DNA of 13,294 nucleotides from Myxococcales bacterium (lineage in GTDB: Bacteria; Myxococcota; Myxococcia; Myxococcales; Anaeromyxobacteraceae), in NCBI GenBank assembly GCA_021784495.1, contig JAJXSQ010000026.1, positions 1 through 13,294 of the forward strand. Reading direction: 5' to 3'. Below, one piece after another: positions 1-5,811 of the stretch. Below the pieces are notes generated by a model, which was given only the letters and a program-made list of their open reading frames with translations, did not search any database and was not told the DNA's origin. Position numbers and translations under genes: made by a program. Position 1 is the stretch's first letter, and the number at the start of each line of letters is the position of its first letter.

Positions 1-539
1 ACCAGCCCGTGGCCGTGGTCGATCTCGACGGCGTTCCCGTACCCGCCGAGCGGCCCGGCGAGCTTCACGACCCCGGCGGCGGGTGCGAGGATGGGCGTCC
101 CGGCCGGCGCGCCGACGTCGATCCCCGGGTGCGACGAGGTCTCACCGGTGATCGGGTCGATCCGGGTGCCGAACGGGCTGGTCACCCGCCCCGCCACCGG
201 GAGGGGTGCGTCCTCGCCTGGGCCCGGCCCGGCCGTGGGGCGGGGGGGGAGGGGGATCGGCGCCGGGGCCGGCAGAGGGCTCGGGAGGGTCGCGCCCGGG
301 GTGAGCGACCGCACGATCTCGTCGGCGAGGCCGACGCCGCCCGAGCGGGTGACCGCCGCGGAGAGCGCGTCGGCGAAGAGCCCCGCGCGGACCGCCGAGC
401 CGGGGCCCTCGCCTCCCTTGAAGAGGCCGCTCGTCTCGACGATCTGCTTGACGAACTCCGCCTCGATCCCCCGCGCCGCGTCGAGCAGGCGCGGATCGGG
501 GGCGGCCGCGGCGGGCGCGCTGGCGCCGGCGAGCCTCAC
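1..539 (-). CDS. flgJ: FlgJ-type rod-binding protein with C-terminal M23 peptidase domain (3' end outside window)
   Basis: The visible 179 residues hold two domains. Residues about 20-78 resemble the FlgJ N-terminal rod-binding domain (RGIEAEFVKQIVE, then a Leu/Ala/Gly-rich helix ending DEIVRSL), which caps or scaffolds the growing rod. A Pro/Gly/Ala-rich linker (about 80-117) leads to an M23 (lysostaphin-type) metallopeptidase domain starting VTSPFGTRIDP. It shows the HxxxD zinc pair (H137, D141) and the HxH motif (H175, H177), so it looks catalytically complete as far as it can be seen. Enteric FlgJ carries a glucosaminidase here; an M23 domain would instead cut peptide cross-links to let the rod through the wall. 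The GTG start at 539-537 overlaps the flgI stop as GTGA, so translation is probably coupled. There is no signal peptide, as expected for a protein exported through the flagellar apparatus. The linker contains a run of eight C on the coding strand (249-242). The family call is confident; the exact C-terminus is not seen. Confidence 0.87.
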   Translation of the reverse strand, partial: MRLAGASAPAAAAPDPRLLDAARGIEAEFVKQIVETSGLFKGGEGPGSAVRAGLFADALSAAVTRSGGVGLADEIVRSLTPGATLPSPLPAPAPIPLPPRPTAGPGPGEDAPLPVAGRVTSPFGTRIDPITGETSSHPGIDVGAPAGTPILAPAAGVVKLAGPLGGYGNAVEIDHGHGL

Positions 540-1636
540 TCGAGCACCTCGAGGTCGGCGTCGAGCGCGCCGGCGACCTTCATCGCCTCGAGGATCGAGA
601 TGAGATCCCGCGGCCGCGCCCCGAGGAGCGACAGCGCCTTCGCCAGGTCCTCCACGGTCGTCGTGGCGGGCAGGGCGACGGTGCCGCCGCCGCGCTCGCG
701 CGCCTGCACCAGGTCCTGCTCGGTGGTGACGGTGGTCCCCTGGCCGAAGGCGTTGGGCTGCGAGACGAGGGGCTGGCGGTCGACGCGGACCTCGATGCTG
801 CCGTGGGCCACGGCGACCGGCCGGATGCGGACGCCGTCGCCGGCGACGACGGTGCCGGTCCGCTCCGAGACCACGACCTTGGGGCGCATATCGGGCTGGA
901 CGTCGAGCGCCTCGAGCTCCGCGAGGAAGCCGACCGGGTCGTCCCGGCGGGCGTCGGGGAGCTTCACCGTGACGCCCGCCGCGTCGGCGGCGTGGGCCGT
1001 CCCGGCGCCCTCCTTCTGGTTCACCGCCGCGGCCAGCCGGCTCGCCGTCGTCAGGTCGGGGTTCCGGAGCGCGAGGACGATGGGCGCCTTGCCGAGGTCG
1101 ACGGTGACCGTCCGCTCCACCGTCGCGCCGCCGGGCACCCGCCCGGTGGTCGGGGTGTTCTTGGTCATGAAGGCGAGGCGGGTGCCGGCGTCGTAGCCCG
1201 ACACCTGGAGCGGCCCCTGGGCGACCGCGTACACCTTGCCGTCCCCGGCGGCGAGCGGCGTGACGAGGAGGACGCCGCCGGCGAGCGAGCGCGCGTCGCC
1301 CATGGCCGAGACCGCGACGTCGATGCGGGTGCCGGGGCGGGCGAAGGAGGGCAGGCGCGCGGTCACCATGACCGCGGCGACGTTCCGGGCGTAGATGTCC
1401 TGCGGGTTCACCCGGACGCCGAGGCGGGCGAGGAGGCCGGCGATCGACTGCTGGGTGTAGACGATCCGCTCGGCGGTGTCGCCGGTGCCGGCGAGCCCGA
1501 CGACCAGGCCGTAGCCGTAGAGCGCGTTGTCGCGGACCCCGACGACGTCGGCCAGATCCTTCACGCGGACCGCGCCGGCCGGGCGCGGCGCGGCGAGGGC
1601 GAGGAGGGCGGCGGCGAGAGCGAGCGAGCGGGCCAT
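536..1636 (-). CDS. flgI: Flagellar P-ring protein FlgI
   Basis: FlgI forms the P-ring, the bushing around the rod in the peptidoglycan layer. The 366-residue product has the family's usual length. It begins with a Sec signal peptide (residues 1-22, hydrophobic core LALAAALLALAA, likely cleavage after PAGA). The mature part opens with the family signature VRVKDLADVVGVRDN followed by LYGYGLVVGLAGTGD. Further family stretches include QSIAGLLARLGV, a central segment with NPQDIYARNVAAVMVTA, and the C-terminal DLISILEAMKVAGAL. The ATG start at 1636 is 8 bases after the flgH stop; an AGGA that overlaps that stop acts as ribosome binding site. The stop overlaps the flgJ GTG. It is exported to the periplasm, where FlgA assists assembly. 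Nothing is missing. Confidence 0.97.
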   Translation of the reverse strand: MARSLALAAALLALAAPRPAGAVRVKDLADVVGVRDNALYGYGLVVGLAGTGDTAERIVYTQQSIAGLLARLGVRVNPQDIYARNVAAVMVTARLPSFARPGTRIDVAVSAMGDARSLAGGVLLVTPLAAGDGKVYAVAQGPLQVSGYDAGTRLAFMTKNTPTTGRVPGGATVERTVTVDLGKAPIVLALRNPDLTTASRLAAAVNQKEGAGTAHAADAAGVTVKLPDARRDDPVGFLAELEALDVQPDMRPKVVVSERTGTVVAGDGVRIRPVAVAHGSIEVRVDRQPLVSQPNAFGQGTTVTTEQDLVQARERGGGTVALPATTTVEDLAKALSLLGARPRDLISILEAMKVAGALDADLEVLE

Positions 1637-1644
1637 GCGGCGTC

Positions 1645-2349
1645 CTAGAACGGCCAGATGGAGGAGAGGACCTTGGCCAGCCAGCCCCGCTCCTGGTTGT
1701 CGGTGAGGACGCCGCGGCCGGTGAACTCGACCTCCGCCTCGGCCACCACCGAGCTGAGGACGCTGTCGTCCTCCTGGATGTCGATGGGGCGCACGACGCC
1801 CGAGAGGTAGAAGTGCTGCTCCTCGCTGTTCACCAGCACGACGCGGTGCCCCTCGATGTAGAGGTTCCCGTTCGCCAGGACCTTGCGGACCACGCAGGGG
1901 ACGGTCGCGGTCAGCTGCTCGGTGCGGCTGGTCGCCCCGGTGCCGTTGAAGGCGGTGGCGTGGTTTCCCTGGAGCTGCGCGCCCTTGGGGGTGGCGGTGG
2001 CCGCCGCGGAGAGGAGCGCGCTGTAGGCGGCGGCGATGCTCGACTGCCGGGAGAGGTCGGTCTCCGCGGAGCGCTGGGCGTTGGCGATCTCGGTGACCTT
2101 CACCGTGACGATGTCGTTCACCCGGAGCGCGCGCGAGTCGGAGAAGAGGGTCGAGGTCGGGCGGGAGTCCGTCCAGAGGCTCCCCGGCCCGCCCTCCTCG
2201 GCGTCGGGGTTGGTCTCCGGCACCGGCACCGGGCGCTGCTTGGGGACGTAGGCGCCGACGTGGGCCACCCCGCCGCCGCAGGCGGCCAGCGCCGGCGGCG
2301 CGAGGGCGAGGGCGAGGGCGAGGGCGAGGGTGCCGGGACGGGATCTCAT
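1645..2349 (-). CDS. flgH: Flagellar L-ring lipoprotein FlgH
   Basis: FlgH forms the L-ring in the outer membrane. The 234-residue product starts with a lipoprotein signal peptide: a basic start (MRSRP), an unusually regular Leu-Ala repeat at residues 8-17, and a lipobox LAAC with the acylated cysteine at position 24. The mature protein carries the family features GSLWTDSRP, LFSDSRALRVNDIVTVKVTE, and the C-terminal FYLSGVVRPIDIQ and VEFTGRGVLTDNQ, ending in a tryptophan-containing tail (SSIWPF). The ATG start at 2349 overlaps the flgA stop as ATGA, which fixes the start and indicates coupled translation. It belongs to the flgF-flgG-flgA-flgH-flgI-flgJ operon. The presence of an L-ring gene implies an outer membrane. 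Confidence 0.97.
   Translation of the reverse strand: MRSRPGTLALALALALAPPALAACGGGVAHVGAYVPKQRPVPVPETNPDAEEGGPGSLWTDSRPTSTLFSDSRALRVNDIVTVKVTEIANAQRSAETDLSRQSSIAAAYSALLSAAATATPKGAQLQGNHATAFNGTGATSRTEQLTATVPCVVRKVLANGNLYIEGHRVVLVNSEEQHFYLSGVVRPIDIQEDDSVLSSVVAEAEVEFTGRGVLTDNQERGWLAKVLSSIWPF
2301..2330 (-). repeat. Five tandem copies of a 6-bp unit in the flgH signal sequence
   Basis: Plus-strand CGAGGG is repeated five times without a mismatch; on the coding strand it reads CTC GCC codons for the Leu-Ala run at FlgH residues 8-17. Because the unit is two codons, gain or loss of copies would lengthen or shorten the hydrophobic core without a frameshift. Confidence 0.85.
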
Positions 2350-2975
2350 GGGGCCTCCACCACCACCCGGCCGTCGACGAGCCGCCCCTCGACGCGCCGC
2401 CCGGAGGGGAGGAGCGCGCAGGCGCGGCCGCGCAGGCACGGGACGGAGCGGCCGGGCTCGGTGAGGCGGAGCGCGCCCACGCGGATCTCGACGACCACCG
2501 GATCCCCCGGGTGCGGGCCGACGTGGATCGCGGCGTCGTCGAGGACCGCGCCGGCGGCGAGCGCCCGCTCCGCCACCGCCCCCGGCGGTGGCTGCACGAT
2601 CGCGGCGCGGCCCGGGAGCACCTCCTGGAGGGAGGTGGTCACCGCGCCCTCCAGCCGGTCGCCGGCGGCGAGCGGGCGGGTGGTGACGGCGGCCGGCGCG
2701 AGCACCCGGACCCGCGCCCAGGCGAACCCCTCGCAGGGGATCCCCTCCGGCGATCGGCCGCCGAAGCGGAGGGGGGCCATCCCGCTCGCGGTGACGTCGC
2801 GGAGCGCCTCCCACGCCGACGGGGCGCAGCGATCCCCCGGAGTGGTCCGGACCTCGAGCACCTCCACCCGGCCGCCGGGGACCGCCAGGGCGCCGGCGAT
2901 CGCCGCCAGGGGCGTCGCCCGGGGGGCGGCGGCGAGGGCGAGGGCCAGGGCGGCGGCGAGGGGAGGGGGGGGCAT
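2346..2975 (-). CDS. flgA: Flagellar P-ring assembly chaperone FlgA
   Basis: FlgA is the periplasmic chaperone needed for FlgI to assemble into the P-ring. The 209-residue product has an Ala/Leu-rich Sec signal peptide (about residues 1-23). It then has a poorly conserved N-terminal part (about 30-90) containing cysteines 50 and 81, and a SAF-type domain (about 93-150, VLAPAAVTTRPLAAGDRLEG, later RALAAGAVLDDAAI). The C-terminal beta-rich part (about 155-209) ends GRRVEGRLVDGRVVVEAP and has cysteines 180 and 186. The ATG at 2975 is 5 bases after the flgG stop with no clear Shine-Dalgarno sequence, so translation probably depends on re-initiation from flgG. The stop overlaps the flgH start. A run of eight C directly after the start codon (2972-2965) encodes prolines. 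FlgA is weakly conserved across bacteria, but the SAF domain plus the position between flgG and flgH make the call firm. Confidence 0.9.
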   Translation of the reverse strand: MPPPPLAAALALALAAAPRATPLAAIAGALAVPGGRVEVLEVRTTPGDRCAPSAWEALRDVTASGMAPLRFGGRSPEGIPCEGFAWARVRVLAPAAVTTRPLAAGDRLEGAVTTSLQEVLPGRAAIVQPPPGAVAERALAAGAVLDDAAIHVGPHPGDPVVVEIRVGALRLTEPGRSVPCLRGRACALLPSGRRVEGRLVDGRVVVEAP

Positions 2976-2980
2976 GGGGG

Positions 2981-3766
2981 TCAGCGCAGCGAGGTGAGGC
3001 GCTGCAGCATCTGGTCGGACGTCTGGACCACCTTCGAGTTGAGCTCGTAGGCGCGCTGCACGTTGATCATGTTGATCATCTCGTTCACCGCCTGGACGTT
3101 CGAGTTCTCCAGGTAGCCCTGGTTGATCGTGCCGGCGCCCTGGTCGCCGGGGCGGAGGATGATCTCCTGGCCGCTCCCCTCGGTCTCGACGTAGAGGTTG
3201 CCGCCCACCGCCTCGAGGCCGGAGGGGTTCGGGAAGGTGTGGAGCTGGATCACGCCGACCTGCTGCGACTTGGTGCTCCCGGGGACGGTCGCGAAGACGG
3301 TGCCGTCGGGCTGGACGGTGACCTGGGTCGTGTTCGGCGGGATGGTGATCCCCGGATCGAGGACCTCGCCCGCCTGGTCGACCAGCCGGCCGGTCGCGTC
3401 GACCCGGAAGTTCCCGGCGCGGGTGTAGGCCCAGCTCCCGTCGAAGCGCTGGATCCGGAAGAAGCCGTTCCCCTGGATCGCCAGATCGAGCTGGTTCTGG
3501 GTCGCGACCAGGTTGCCCTGGGTGAAGAAGCGGGTGGTGGTCCCGGTCTGGACTCCGAGGCCGACCTGGAGCGGCGAGGGGGGGGTGCCGCCGCGCGGGT
3601 CGGGGGCGAGCGAGCCGCGGAGGGTGTCGGAGAGCAGATCGGCGAACTCGGCCCGCACCGCCTTGAAGCCGGTCGTCCCGGTGTTGGCGAGGTTGTTGGC
3701 GATGGTGTCCAGCTGCAGCTGCTGGGCTTCCATCCCGGTGGCGGCGGTGTAGAGGGATCGCAGCAT
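2981..3766 (-). CDS. flgG: Flagellar distal rod protein FlgG
   Basis: FlgG builds the distal rod that passes through the L and P rings. The 261-residue product has the usual length. It has the rod/hook N-terminal motif (MLRSLYTAATGMEAQQLQLD, then IANNLANTGTTGFKAVRAEF), a central beta domain with QGNGFFRIQ and AYTRAGNFRVDATGRLVD, and the conserved C-terminal coiled-coil region (GYLENSNVQAVNEMINMINV, then QRAYELNSKVVQTSDQMLQR). The terminal helices polymerise with neighbouring rod subunits. The ATG at 3766 has a strong GAGGAG ribosome binding site (3777-3772) 5 bases upstream. It lies 15 bases after flgF and 5 bases before flgA, inside the flg operon. It has no signal peptide, in line with export through the flagellar type III apparatus. 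No irregularity is seen apart from an eight-C run at 3585-3578. Confidence 0.97.
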   Translation of the reverse strand: MLRSLYTAATGMEAQQLQLDTIANNLANTGTTGFKAVRAEFADLLSDTLRGSLAPDPRGGTPPSPLQVGLGVQTGTTTRFFTQGNLVATQNQLDLAIQGNGFFRIQRFDGSWAYTRAGNFRVDATGRLVDQAGEVLDPGITIPPNTTQVTVQPDGTVFATVPGSTKSQQVGVIQLHTFPNPSGLEAVGGNLYVETEGSGQEIILRPGDQGAGTINQGYLENSNVQAVNEMINMINVQRAYELNSKVVQTSDQMLQRLTSLR

Positions 3767-3781
3767 CTCGGCTCCTCGGCG

Positions 3782-4525
3782 TTACCGGACCCGCCCGACG
3801 TCGGCGAGCCGCTGGTCCATCTGGCGGTAGGTCTGGAGGGCTTGCATCGAGCTGTCGAAGGAGCGCTGGACGGTCACCATGGCGAGCGTCGCCTCGAGCG
3901 CGGGGGCGTTGCCGAGCTCCACGATGCCGGAGCGCACCGTGACCGCCGCCGGGACGGCGGCCCCCCCCTCGCCGGGCGCGAGCAGCGAGGGGCCGACCCG
4001 GTCGACCGGGCCGACCAGCCTGGCCAGGCCGAGGGTCCCGAGCTGGATCTCCCCCGCGCCGGGCCCGCCGGCGCCGCGCGGGTCGGTCGCCCGCACGATG
4101 CCGTTCGGATCCACGATCGGGGTGAGGTCGATGGGGACGACGATCGGCTGCCCCCGGTCGTCGAGCACCACCCGGCCGGCGCCAGAAACGAGGCGCCCGA
4201 CGCCGTCGAGCGTCAGGCGCCCGTCGCGGGTGAAGGCGATGCTGCCGTCCGGGTTCTGGACGGTGAGGAAGGCGCCGTCGTCCGGCAGGACGTCGAGCTG
4301 GTTCGAGGTGGTCGCGGTGGGGCCGGCCCGGAGGTCGAAGCCGGTGGCCACCGCGGCGGGGTAGGCCTTGTCCGGCGCGCCGCCGGAGGCCAGGAAGGTC
4401 TCGAAGGCGGGGCGCGCGGCCTTGAAGCCGGGAGTCTGGGCGTTGGCCAGGTTGTCGGCGACCGCGTCCAGCTGGTCGCTCCGGGCCTGCGCCCCGCACA
4501 TGCTCACGTACATCCCATCCGCCAT
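3782..4525 (-). CDS. flgF: Flagellar proximal rod protein FlgF
   Basis: FlgF is a proximal rod component. The product has 247 residues. It has the rod/hook N-terminal motif (SDQLDAVADNLANAQTPGFK) preceded by an unusual MADGMYVSMCGAQ start. Its central domain contains DDGAFLTVQNPDGSIAFTRDG and LTLDGVGRLVSGAGRVVLDD, and its C-terminal helical motif contains GNAPALEATLAMVTVQRSFD. I chose the ATG at 4525 because a GAGGAG ribosome binding site (4539-4534) lies 8 bases upstream and a sigma-54-type promoter just beyond that; upstream in-frame sequence to 4657 is low-complexity Arg/Pro and unlike FlgF. It is the first gene of the flg rod/ring operon, 15 bases before flgG. It is more divergent than FlgG, and FlgF versus a second FlgG-like rod protein is decided by gene order as well as by sequence. 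Confidence 0.93.
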   Translation of the reverse strand: MADGMYVSMCGAQARSDQLDAVADNLANAQTPGFKAARPAFETFLASGGAPDKAYPAAVATGFDLRAGPTATTSNQLDVLPDDGAFLTVQNPDGSIAFTRDGRLTLDGVGRLVSGAGRVVLDDRGQPIVVPIDLTPIVDPNGIVRATDPRGAGGPGAGEIQLGTLGLARLVGPVDRVGPSLLAPGEGGAAVPAAVTVRSGIVELGNAPALEATLAMVTVQRSFDSSMQALQTYRQMDQRLADVGRVR

Positions 4526-4533
4526 GACGCTGT

Positions 4534-4539
4534 CTCCTC
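4534..4539 (-). promoter_or_regulatory. Ribosome binding site that fixes the flgF start
   Basis: Minus-strand GAGGAG sits 8 bases before the ATG at 4525. It lies within the 16-base leader predicted from the sigma-54 site and favours this ATG over upstream in-frame codons. Confidence 0.7.
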
Positions 4540-4551
4540 GGGCATGCATCG

Positions 4552-4567
4552 AGCAAGGGTCGGGCCA
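4552..4567 (-). promoter_or_regulatory. Sigma-54 (RpoN) promoter for the flgF-flgG-flgA-flgH-flgI-flgJ operon
   Basis: The minus strand reads TGGCCCGACCCTTGCT. Against the sigma-54 consensus TGGCACG-N4-TTGCW there is a single mismatch (C for A at position 5). The invariant GG (-24) and GC (-12) are exactly 10 bases apart. A start site about 12 bases beyond the GC would fall near 4541, giving a leader of about 16 bases that contains the GAGGAG ribosome binding site. In this very GC-rich sequence a TTGCT at the required spacing, in the only large intergenic gap and pointing at an operon head, is unlikely to be chance. Activation by an NtrC-family enhancer-binding protein is expected from sigma-54 biology. 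Confidence 0.75.
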
Positions 4568-4611
4568 GGAAGGCGGGGCGCGGGCGTCGGGTCCTTGACG
4601 CCGGAGCCGCT

Positions 4612-4625
4612 CCGCCGGCCGGCGG
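4612..4625. repeat. Perfect 14-bp palindrome in the flgF/fliJ divergent region
   Basis: CCGCCGGCCGGCGG is identical to its reverse complement. A half-copy, CCGCCGGC, recurs at 4643-4650 and can pair with 4618-4625 to form an 8-bp stem with a 17-base loop. The palindrome lies about 50 bases upstream of the flgF sigma-54 site and about 50 bases upstream of fliJ, so it could be an operator or activator site, or simply a product of high GC content. No function is demonstrated. Confidence 0.35.
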
Positions 4626-4677
4626 GCCTGGCGGGGCCCGGGCCGCCGGCTTATCAACGAGGAGGGAGCGTGCCGTC

Positions 4678-5112
4678 ATGGGGGACATGGAACCGAAGAC
4701 CCGACTCGACCGGCTGGTCCAGGTGAGGGAGCGCGGCGAGGACACGGCCCTGGAGCGGCTGGCGCGTGCCCAGTCGAGCCTCGGCCGGGCGACCGAGCGG
4801 CTCGCCGGCCGGCGCCAGGTCGCGCAGGCCGACGGCCGCGGCCGTGGCACGGTCGAGCTCTGGGTCGTCGAGGAGGTCGCCCACGTCCGGGCGCTCCAGG
4901 ACGTCCGCAGCGCCGAGGGGGAGCTGGCCAAGGCGCTCCAGGGTGAGCAGGCGGCGCGGGTCGGCTACACCACCGCCTACCGGACCGCCGAGGCGGCCCG
5001 GCGGATCCAGGAGAAGAAGCGCGCCGAGGCGCGGGAGGAGCGCGATCGGCGGGAGCGCGGCGTCCTGGAGGAGCTGGCGACGACCCGCTTCAACGCCGGC
5101 CGGCCGCGCTAG
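4678..5112 (+). CDS. fliJ: FliJ-like flagellar export protein (coiled coil)
   Basis: The 144-residue product is close in length to FliJ (about 147). It is almost wholly charged and predicted helical: an N-terminal helix RLDRLVQVRERGEDTALERL, heptad-like stretches rich in Ala, Arg, Glu and Leu, a central segment around VELWVVEEVAHVRALQDV, and a basic C-terminal helix rich in Lys/Arg/Glu (RRIQEKKRAEAREERDRRER). FliJ forms a two-helix coiled coil that inserts into the FliI ATPase ring and contacts FlhA, coupling ATP and proton-motive force to export. There is no signal peptide. AGGAGG at 4660-4665 precedes the ATG by 12 bases. It is the only plus-strand gene; fliI and fliH, its usual neighbours, are not in the window. 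Its stop interlocks with that of fliA in CTAG. The assignment rests on size, coiled-coil character and a flagellar setting; another coiled-coil flagellar protein is possible. Confidence 0.68.
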   Translation: MGDMEPKTRLDRLVQVRERGEDTALERLARAQSSLGRATERLAGRRQVAQADGRGRGTVELWVVEEVAHVRALQDVRSAEGELAKALQGEQAARVGYTTAYRTAEAARRIQEKKRAEAREERDRRERGVLEELATTRFNAGRPR

Positions 5113-5807
5113 GCGTCCGGCGAGGAGCCGGCGAGGGGGCCGCGGAGCCGGGCCATCGCGTCGGCGTGCAGCTGGCAGACCCGGGGCTCCGAGACCCCGA
5201 GGAGCCGCGCGATCTCCCGGTAGGTCAGCCCCTCGTCGTAGTAGAGCGCGAGCAGCTGCTGGAGCCGCTCCGGGAGCGCGCCGATCGCCGTCGCCACCGC
5301 CCGGCTCCGCTCCCCGCGCGCCACCAGCTCGTCCGCGGCCGGCGCGCCGCTCTCGAGCAGGTCCTCGGTCATCGGGACGGCAGGCTGGAGGAGCTGCAGG
5401 ATGGCGGCGACGCCCTCGGCGTCCCCGCCGGCCGTCCCGGTCACCTCCTCGACCGTCGGCTCCCGGCCCAGCTGCTGGGCGAGCTTCGCCCGCGCGCGCT
5501 CGACGCCGTCGGCGTCGTCGCGCAGCCGGCGGGGGAGGTGGTCCATGCGGCGGAGCTCGTCGAGCATGGCGCCGCGGACGCGGTGCTCGGCGAAGGTCTC
5601 GAACTTGACGTCCCGGGCCCCGTCGAAGCGGCGCGCCGCCTCGAGCAGCCCCATCGCGCCCGCCGACCAGAGGTCGTCGGGGGAGACGGCGTGCCCGGTC
5701 CGCGCCGCGAGCCGCCGCGCGACGCGGTCGAGGAGCGTGGCGTGACGGACGAGGAGCGCCCGCTCGGGGTCGGGGCTCGTCCCGTACCTGGCGGCGCCCC
5801 GGTTCAT
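5109..5807 (-). CDS. fliA: Flagellar sigma factor FliA (sigma-28)
   Basis: FliA directs RNA polymerase to late flagellar and chemotaxis promoters. The 232-residue product shows region 2 (about residues 20-96: DDLWSAGAMGLLEAARRFD, FETFAEHRVRGAMLDELRRM) and a short region 3 (about 100-150: GREPTVEEV). Region 4 has a helix-turn-helix (about 178-222: LPERLQQLLALYYDEGLTYR, then EIARLLGVSEPRVCQLHADA). The usual Asp-Trp-x-Pro-Arg at the region 2 boundary reads Asp-His-Leu-Pro-Arg here (89-93), replacing a widely conserved tryptophan. The ATG at 5807 is 4 bases after the flhG stop, so fliA is the last gene of flhF-flhG-fliA. Its TAG stop (5111-5109) interlocks with the fliJ stop, leaving no room for a terminator between them. 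The anti-sigma factor FlgM is not in the window. Confidence 0.95.
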   Translation of the reverse strand: MNRGAARYGTSPDPERALLVRHATLLDRVARRLAARTGHAVSPDDLWSAGAMGLLEAARRFDGARDVKFETFAEHRVRGAMLDELRRMDHLPRRLRDDADGVERARAKLAQQLGREPTVEEVTGTAGGDAEGVAAILQLLQPAVPMTEDLLESGAPAADELVARGERSRAVATAIGALPERLQQLLALYYDEGLTYREIARLLGVSEPRVCQLHADAMARLRGPLAGSSPDA

Positions 5808-5811
5808 GCGC

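Larger units (their letters stand above)
4526..4677. other. Divergent intergenic region between flgF and fliJ
   Basis: These 152 bases are the only sizeable non-coding stretch of the window. They hold the flgF sigma-54 promoter and ribosome binding site, a 14-bp palindrome, and an AGGAGG (4660-4665) that serves fliJ. I could not identify a convincing promoter for fliJ. No terminator or small RNA is evident. Confidence 0.7.

Noticed and set aside
4595..4600. TTGACG resembling a sigma-70 -35 box upstream of fliJ.
   Set aside because: The sequence at a 17-base spacing (4618-4623) is GCCGGC, not a -10 element; TTATCA at 4651-4656 is too far and too close to the ribosome binding site.
4629..4644. 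TGGC-like GG-N10-GC on the plus strand as a possible sigma-54 promoter for fliJ.
   Set aside because: Only the GG and GC dinucleotides and a few G/C positions match; TTGC is absent (GGGC instead), and such G/C-only matches are common here.
4526..4657. N-terminal extension of FlgF to an upstream in-frame start at 4657.
   Set aside because: The added residues are Arg/Pro-rich and unlike the family, the extension would run through the sigma-54 site, and the ATG at 4525 has a good ribosome binding site.
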